Assembly (NCBI GenBank): GCA_030150405.1
Contig: JASLFU010000020.1
Location: 1-8,631 of the forward strand
DNA length: 8,631 nucleotides
Direction of reading: 5' to 3'
From: Ignatzschineria sp.
GTDB lineage: Bacteria; Pseudomonadota; Gammaproteobacteria; Cardiobacteriales; Wohlfahrtiimonadaceae
In this document: positions 5,014-8,631 of the stretch, piece by piece
Layout of the letters: each line of letters begins with the position of its first letter
Position numbering within the stretch: the first letter of the stretch is position 1
Translations under genes and position numbers: made by a program
Notes under the pieces: model-generated
What the model was told of the DNA's origin: nothing
Databases searched by the model: none
What the model saw: only the letters and a program-made list of their open reading frames with translations

Positions 5014-5883
5014 TTAAGGGCGATAAGTCTCTATACGATTTTTCCAGCCGGGCAGCCATCGCTGCTCATTTTTAGCAGGATCTGCATTATTAACTCGGCG
5101 AGTTAAAACGTCGGTTGCAGCTTTACGGAAGCTGGCTAATGTAGCGGCATCTTGCTCTGCTTTTGTGGGGTATTGATAGATAAACTCCATCGATTCTAAA
5201 ACTTGCATTAACCCCCATCCTTGCCCTTTATAGCGCTCATTTGGATTAATGCCCTCCCCTTTAAAATTTACATAATCGATAAGAGCATAAAGACCATTTT
5301 GGCTAGCGGCAACTTTGTAGAATTTGATCTCAATATATTCTGGAAATTGGGAGACCGCCTTCATTTTTGTCAGGGCTTGCTGAAGTCGCTCGTAAATATA
5401 GAGAGCTTGAAGATCTTTAGTCTCGTAGAGGAAGTCGATCACCTCATTAAGTTCGCCTCGAGCTTTAGCTGCATTAAATTCCTCCCGATTTTTCCAAGGA
5501 GCATAGCGATACTTACGAAGTAAAGTGGGCAGTTTTTTTCCTGATTTTTTAAGATATTCCACAAGTCCGGGAAAGGTCTCTTCAAAAATCTCCGGCTCTC
5601 CCTGTTTAAACCAGATAAAATGACCAATTCCTAAGGAGGGAAAGTTCTCGCCTACATTCCATACCGCAAGGTTTTCTCGCTTATTTCCCGTTTCGTTCTT
5701 ATAGATCAACTCTCCAACTCGATTGAGTTCTTGAGAGGAGATTGCGATTTTAGAGGGTGCGGGGGAGGCTGCTTCACTATAGGAGAGAGTTAACGCCATT
5801 CCTCCTGTAAGAAGAGTAACCAGCAGTAGTAAAGGGCTTAAAAAGCGTAAAGAGATCTTTGAAGAAAATTGTTTAAGAGCCAT
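5014..5883 (-). CDS. Exported lysozyme-like protein of unknown function
   Basis: The chosen start (ATG 5883, 289 residues) overlaps the rhomboid stop by 11 bases, with GAGG upstream; a longer frame to 5922 would extend far into the rhomboid gene. The N-terminus has a basic stretch, a hydrophobic core (about 14-33) and a possible signal peptidase site after SEA (36-38), so export is likely. The mature part has YKNETGN (61-67) and, about 20 residues on, SLGIGHFIW (83-91). The Glu followed by GIGH recalls the active-site region of T4-type lysozymes, suggesting a lysozyme-like fold acting on peptidoglycan. A second block, DYVNFKGEG (203-211) and YKGQGWGLMQVLESM (218-232), looks strongly conserved. 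I do not recognise a named family, and enzyme activity is inferred from one motif only. Confidence 0.75.
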   Translation of the reverse strand: MALKQFSSKISLRFLSPLLLLVTLLTGGMALTLSYSEAASPAPSKIAISSQELNRVGELIYKNETGNKRENLAVWNVGENFPSLGIGHFIWFKQGEPEIFEETFPGLVEYLKKSGKKLPTLLRKYRYAPWKNREEFNAAKARGELNEVIDFLYETKDLQALYIYERLQQALTKMKAVSQFPEYIEIKFYKVAASQNGLYALIDYVNFKGEGINPNERYKGQGWGLMQVLESMEFIYQYPTKAEQDAATLASFRKAATDVLTRRVNNADPAKNEQRWLPGWKNRIETYRP

Positions 5884-6625
5884 AAAAAACGCCTCGTTTT
5901 TTCCAGATATAAAAGAGTGCAAATCCTGCTACAGCGCCCCCTAAATGGGCAAAGTGTGCCACAGGATTCCAGGAGAGATCTAAAAGACCTAAGATTAATT
6001 CAAGCAGAATAATCCCGGGGATGAAATATTTTGCCTTTACAGGAACGGGAATAAACGCAAACATAAGCGCCGCTTCCGGAAAGAGTAGACCAAACATCAC
6101 CAGTAATCCATAAATAGCGCCTGAAGCGCCCACCATCGGGGTGATATAAGCATTAGCTAAAGCTTCGATCTCTGGGATTTCAGAGAATATTCTTGGCACT
6201 GTAGCCATCCCCATAAGATCGAGTTTCATACTTTCATTAACAAAGTCGGGGTTTAAACCAAGGTCAGAAACAGCTCTTTTGAGTTCCGTAATGGCAAAAT
6301 AACTCTGGGCATTAAAGAGTAAAAAAGCGCCTAATCCGGCGATAAAATAGAGGATTAAAAAGCGTTTTGTTCCTAAAATTCGCTCTACTGTAGCGCCAAA
6401 CATTACAAGGGCAAACATATTAAAGAGAATATGGGCAAATCCTGCATGCATAAAGAGATGCGTAAGAGGTTGCCAGAGATAAAAATTGACCGATTCTGGA
6501 TAAAAACTTCCCATCACCACACTCAATTCTGCGATACCAAATTGGGCGAGGAGAATTTTTATCAGGAAAAGAAGACTGTTTAAAATCAGCAACACCTTGG
6601 TTGCAATGGGTAGATTGTTGAGCAT
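5873..6625 (-). CDS. Rhomboid-family intramembrane serine protease
   Basis: Rhomboids cut transmembrane segments of other proteins within the membrane using a Ser-His dyad. This 250-residue protein has about six hydrophobic segments and the full motif set: WQPLTHLFMHAGFAHILFN (51-69) with HxxxN at His65/Asn69, ERILGTKRFL (81-90), the catalytic serine in GASGAIYG (Ser168) and the catalytic histidine in AHFAHLGG (His227). About 60 mainly polar residues (107-164) are inserted before the GASG helix, a soluble loop longer than in GlpG and probably facing outside the core. The start ATG 6625 has AGAGGA at a suitable distance. It is followed by, and overlaps by 11 bases, the lysozyme-like gene, so the two are co-expressed. 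Its substrate is unknown. Confidence 0.93.
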   Translation of the reverse strand: MLNNLPIATKVLLILNSLLFLIKILLAQFGIAELSVVMGSFYPESVNFYLWQPLTHLFMHAGFAHILFNMFALVMFGATVERILGTKRFLILYFIAGLGAFLLFNAQSYFAITELKRAVSDLGLNPDFVNESMKLDLMGMATVPRIFSEIPEIEALANAYITPMVGASGAIYGLLVMFGLLFPEAALMFAFIPVPVKAKYFIPGIILLELILGLLDLSWNPVAHFAHLGGAVAGFALFYIWKKRGVFYGS

Positions 6626-6660
6626 AGATCCTCTTTTGTTCTATAAAAGCTAAGTTCTAT

Positions 6661-6688
6661 AGAATAGAGGAATCAGTGCGATTAACAA
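6661..6688 (-). promoter_or_regulatory. Possible promoter of the rhomboid operon
   Basis: On the minus strand TTGTTA (6688-6683), a 16-base spacer and TATTCT (6666-6661) make a moderate sigma-70-like promoter 35-60 bases before the rhomboid start. The alternative -10 TATAGA overlaps nearby. Weak evidence. Confidence 0.35.
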
Positions 6689-6840
6689 GGAGAGAAGTGT
6701 ACAAATTTGGTAAACTGCCTCTCTTCTTTAAGGAGTATAAAGGGGATGAAGTATCTCTTTTAATAGACTCTTTAAAACAGAAATATTTTGATCAATAGCG
6801 TGCCTAAAGGCCCAATTAGCGAAAGCAGAGATAGCACATT

Positions 6841-8040
6841 ATGACGATGGAAAAACGAGAGATCAGCCAATTACCCTGGATTCGTTACGATAAAAATCCC
6901 TTTGATATCCCCTTATTAGATCTACGACCAATCACTTTTAGATTATCCCATACCACCGATAATGAAGAGCATATCCGAAATTTAGATTCTTATAATACGG
7001 AAGATGGCGCTTCTTTTAGTGGTTTAACTCCCAAAAGTGACCGAACAGTGGCTACAGATCTCTTCTTTAAAACAGAGGGTAAGCTTTACCCCGGTTCGCT
7101 CTTTGTGCCTAAAGCGCATGAGCATAAATGGGCACTCTTTTTTGATGGGCAATATATCTACTCTGTTCGCAGCTGGACTCGGGAGCTTATTGCGCGAGCA
7201 AAGGTTGAATATGTCTATGCTGAGGATCTGGAATTTTCAGATGTTACACGTGAAACATCTTCTGAAAATAGTGAAAAAGGTCGGGAGATCAGCACAAAGA
7301 TTATTGGTATCCGTGTAACAGAGATACAAGGTGAGTTTTTAGAGGGTGAAGAGGAGAGCGAAGCGGAAACCATTGCTATTTTTCACTTCTTAATGGTGAG
7401 CCATGCTCTAAATGAGATCACCCCTGTTCCATTACCTGAAAAGTTAGAATCAGAGCCTAATAACGCAGGGGTTTGGGCTTTTTCACTCTTTGGAAATAGA
7501 GCCGCTGTGGGCACTTTTGATTCAGCAGCGATTTTTCCTTCAGATACAGAATTACGTTCAACAACGGCTTACCACATCGCAATAGCTAATAATGATAAAG
7601 AGTCTGTAAAACTGATTCTTAACCAAAATCTAGTGCCGAAAAATCTATTAGCGCAGGATGGATTTACGCCGATCCATTGGGCTCTCTATACCGATCATTT
7701 AGAGATGTTAGAGCTTCTTCACGAGCGGGGAGTGGATATTAATCTTCCCTCCTATTTTTCGGTCACCCCCTTAATGGATGCGGTGGAGATTCGCTCCCTT
7801 AAAGCAGTGAAGAAATTACTTCATTTAGGAGCAAAAGTTAATCAGCAAGATCGCAAAGGCTTTACAGCCCTTCATAGGGCCTCAGAGATGGGCGAGCTTG
7901 AGATTGTTAAAGCATTACTTGAGGCAGGAGCGGATAAAAGCATAAAAGGTGAAGGAGATCTTGATGCGCTTGCTGTGGCAAAAATAGGAAAACATCCTGA
8001 GATTATCGCTCTTTTAGAAGAGGCTTCTACTCTGCAGTAG
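6841..8040 (+). CDS. Ankyrin-repeat protein with an unrecognised N-terminal domain
   Basis: The 399-residue product has no signal peptide or membrane segment and is probably cytoplasmic. Residues 241-395 form about five ankyrin repeats, the clearest at 274-303 (DGFTPIHWALYTDHLEMLELLHERG), 308-336 and 340-369 (KGFTALHRASEMGELEIVKALLEAG); such repeats mediate protein binding. The first 230 residues are not recognised. They begin with WIRYDKNPFDIPLLDLRP (13-30), which looks conserved, and contain an acidic stretch (about 165-177). Start could be Met1 or Met3; the ribosome site (AGAGAT) is weak. The gene is divergent from the rhomboid operon, with a 215-base spacer in which I see no firm promoter. 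A near-perfect parS lies in codons 134-139. A terminator follows the stop, so it is monocistronic. Confidence 0.85.
   Translation: MTMEKREISQLPWIRYDKNPFDIPLLDLRPITFRLSHTTDNEEHIRNLDSYNTEDGASFSGLTPKSDRTVATDLFFKTEGKLYPGSLFVPKAHEHKWALFFDGQYIYSVRSWTRELIARAKVEYVYAEDLEFSDVTRETSSENSEKGREISTKIIGIRVTEIQGEFLEGEEESEAETIAIFHFLMVSHALNEITPVPLPEKLESEPNNAGVWAFSLFGNRAAVGTFDSAAIFPSDTELRSTTAYHIAIANNDKESVKLILNQNLVPKNLLAQDGFTPIHWALYTDHLEMLELLHERGVDINLPSYFSVTPLMDAVEIRSLKAVKKLLHLGAKVNQQDRKGFTALHRASEMGELEIVKALLEAGADKSIKGEGDLDALAVAKIGKHPEIIALLEEASTLQ
7242..7257. promoter_or_regulatory. parS (ParB-binding site) within the ankyrin gene
   Basis: TGTTACACGTGAAACA matches 15 of 16 bases of the conserved parS TGTTTCACGTGAAACA. 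Only the fifth base differs. It lies in coding sequence (last base of Asp134 through Thr139, DVTRET), as many parS sites do. ParB loaded here would take part in origin segregation and SMC loading. Together with the weaker site at 724-739 it argues that the window is origin-proximal. Confidence 0.8.
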
Positions 8041-8077
8041 CTAAAAAATTCTAAAATTTAACAACTTTAAAGATATT

Positions 8078-8107
8078 AAAAGCCTAAGTGAATCTTAGGC
8101 TTTTTTT
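8078..8107 (+). terminator. Terminator of the ankyrin gene
   Basis: AAAAGCCTAAG (8078-8088) pairs with CTTAGGCTTTT (8094-8104) around loop TGAAT, with a run of seven T (8101-8107). It lies about 40 bases after the ankyrin stop codon. A 14-base palindrome AGATAAATTTATCT (8112-8125) follows directly, without a T tract of its own. Confidence 0.9.
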
Positions 8108-8203
8108 ATGGAGATAAATTTATCTTCCAAAACTTATCATCATAAAAAAGTTTTTAGAATAGAGAGTTACTCCAATTTTTTAAACTAAAATACCCAAAAA
8201 TAT

Positions 8204-8231
8204 CTTGAATATTCAAAAAGAGTCCCCATTT
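8204..8231 (+). promoter_or_regulatory. Sigma-32 (RpoH) heat-shock promoter of clpB
   Basis: CTTGAA (8204-8209), a 14-base spacer and CCCCATTT (8224-8231) match the RpoH consensus CTTGAA-N13/14-CCCCATNT completely. Heat-shock control of clpB by RpoH is standard in proteobacteria. The -35 region is part of the perfect palindrome TTGAATATTCAA (8205-8216). Transcription would begin near 8239. Confidence 0.88.
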
Positions 8232-8250
8232 TCTTACTAGAGAAAGGTGC

Positions 8251-8312
8251 AATACGAAAAGAATAAAAACTCTATTTAAATTTAAAAAGAGCATTAAAAG
8301 AAAGATCGTATT
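8251..8312 (+). repeat. Nested inverted repeats in the clpB 5' untranslated region
   Basis: AATACGA (8251-8257) is the reverse complement of TCGTATT (8306-8312). Inside it CTCT (8270-8273) faces AGAG around the palindrome TTTAAATTTAAA. The leader of about 130 bases between the presumed start of transcription and the clpB ATG could therefore fold as a long AU-rich stem. No clear pairing to the Shine-Dalgarno GGAGG (8360-8364) was found, so a thermosensor role is speculative. Confidence 0.4.
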
Positions 8313-8370
8313 AACCCCCTTTTAAAAGAATTTAAGATTTAATTTAAAAATAATTTCATGGAGGATTCTG

Positions 8371-8631
8371 ATGAATCAAGATAAATTTACCCAAGCCTTT
8401 TTAAGTGCTTTAAGTGGAGCGCAGAGTCTTGCGCTGAGCAAAGATCAGCAATATATCGAGCCAGAGCACGTTTTAAGCACAATGCTTAACCAGCAAGAGG
8501 GCTCAATTTTGCCCCTTTTTCGCCAGTGCCGGGCAAATATTCCACTTCTTAACCAAAAAATAGATGAACTCATTGCGAAAATGCCGCAAGTCTCCGGTAG
8601 CAATGATCTTCATATTAGCCAAAATCTACAG
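8371..8631 (+). CDS. clpB: ClpB disaggregase, N-terminal part (runs off the right edge)
   Basis: ClpB is the hexameric AAA+ disaggregase that, with DnaK, rescues aggregated proteins after heat stress. The 87 visible codons cover the start of the Clp N domain: MNQDKFTQAFLSAL, GAQSLALSKDQQYIEPEHVL (about 16-35), LLNQ-type MLNQQEGSILPLF and MPQVSG. This matches E. coli ClpB (AQSLALGHDNQFIEP and LPQVEG) rather than ClpA or ClpC. Start ATG 8371 has a strong GGAGG at 8360-8364. The perfect RpoH promoter about 150 bases upstream supports the call. The nucleotide-binding domains lie outside the window. Confidence 0.95.
   Translation, partial: MNQDKFTQAFLSALSGAQSLALSKDQQYIEPEHVLSTMLNQQEGSILPLFRQCRANIPLLNQKIDELIAKMPQVSGSNDLHISQNLQ

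Noticed and set aside
5221..5523. A 100-codon plus-strand frame across the lysozyme-like gene
   Set aside because: Antisense shadow of a coherent exported protein; no ribosome site or recognisable domain.
6744..6761. Five-codon frame (MKYLF) behind AAGGAG before the ankyrin gene
   Set aside because: Too short, with no hairpin or terminator after it to suggest a leader peptide.
8358..8384. Small frame overlapping the clpB start
   Set aside because: No ribosome site, out of frame with clpB, and its ATG overlaps the clpB Shine-Dalgarno region by chance.

Overview
The window is an AT-rich chromosomal segment, most likely from a gammaproteobacterium. The evidence is an enteric-type TrpE with an attenuator carrying tandem Trp codons, a YgiB-YgiC pair close to the Enterobacteria proteins, and a ClpB start preceded by a textbook sigma-32 promoter. 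A low-GC lineage such as the Cardiobacteriales (Ignatzschineria/Wohlfahrtiimonas) is a guess, not shown. No tRNA, rRNA, CRISPR array, insertion sequence or phage gene is visible.

Layout. Positions 1-516 (minus): the 5' part of pyrF, preceded by its own promoter, a 22-codon leader peptide and an intrinsic terminator whose loop holds the leader stop codon. This looks like a UTP-sensitive pyrBI-style attenuator. Positions 541-852: an AT-rich spacer without genes, holding a tandem pair of DnaA boxes, a further weaker box and a parS-like palindrome. Positions 853-2904 (plus): trp promoter, a 25-codon leader peptide with two adjacent Trp codons, alternative hairpins, a terminator, and trpE. Positions 3063-4915 (plus): a ygiB-ygiC operon ending in a bidirectional terminator. 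Positions 5014-6625 (minus): an intramembrane rhomboid protease gene overlapping a gene for an exported lysozyme-like protein. Positions 6841-8040 (plus): an ankyrin-repeat protein whose coding sequence contains a 15/16 match to the parS consensus. Positions 8041-8631 (plus): terminator, sigma-32 promoter, long AT-rich leader and the start of clpB.

How it fits together. The two biosynthetic genes at the left, pyrF and trpE, are divergently transcribed. Each is apparently controlled by a leader peptide and a terminator: one is suited to sense pyrimidine (UTP) supply through polymerase pausing, the other charged tRNA-Trp. trpE stands alone, without trpG or trpD behind it. The spacer between them and the enlarged interdomain linker of trpE share an inverted copy of a DnaA-box pair. 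With two parS candidates about 6.5 kb apart, this suggests the segment lies in the origin-proximal, ParB-bound part of the chromosome. The remaining genes concern the cell envelope (YgiB lipoprotein, lysozyme-like protein, rhomboid) and stress or protein quality control (ClpB).

The most interesting points are the compact pyrF attenuator, the trp attenuator with an extra long-range 11-bp pairing around the leader, and the DnaA-box/parS signals embedded in and between ordinary genes.
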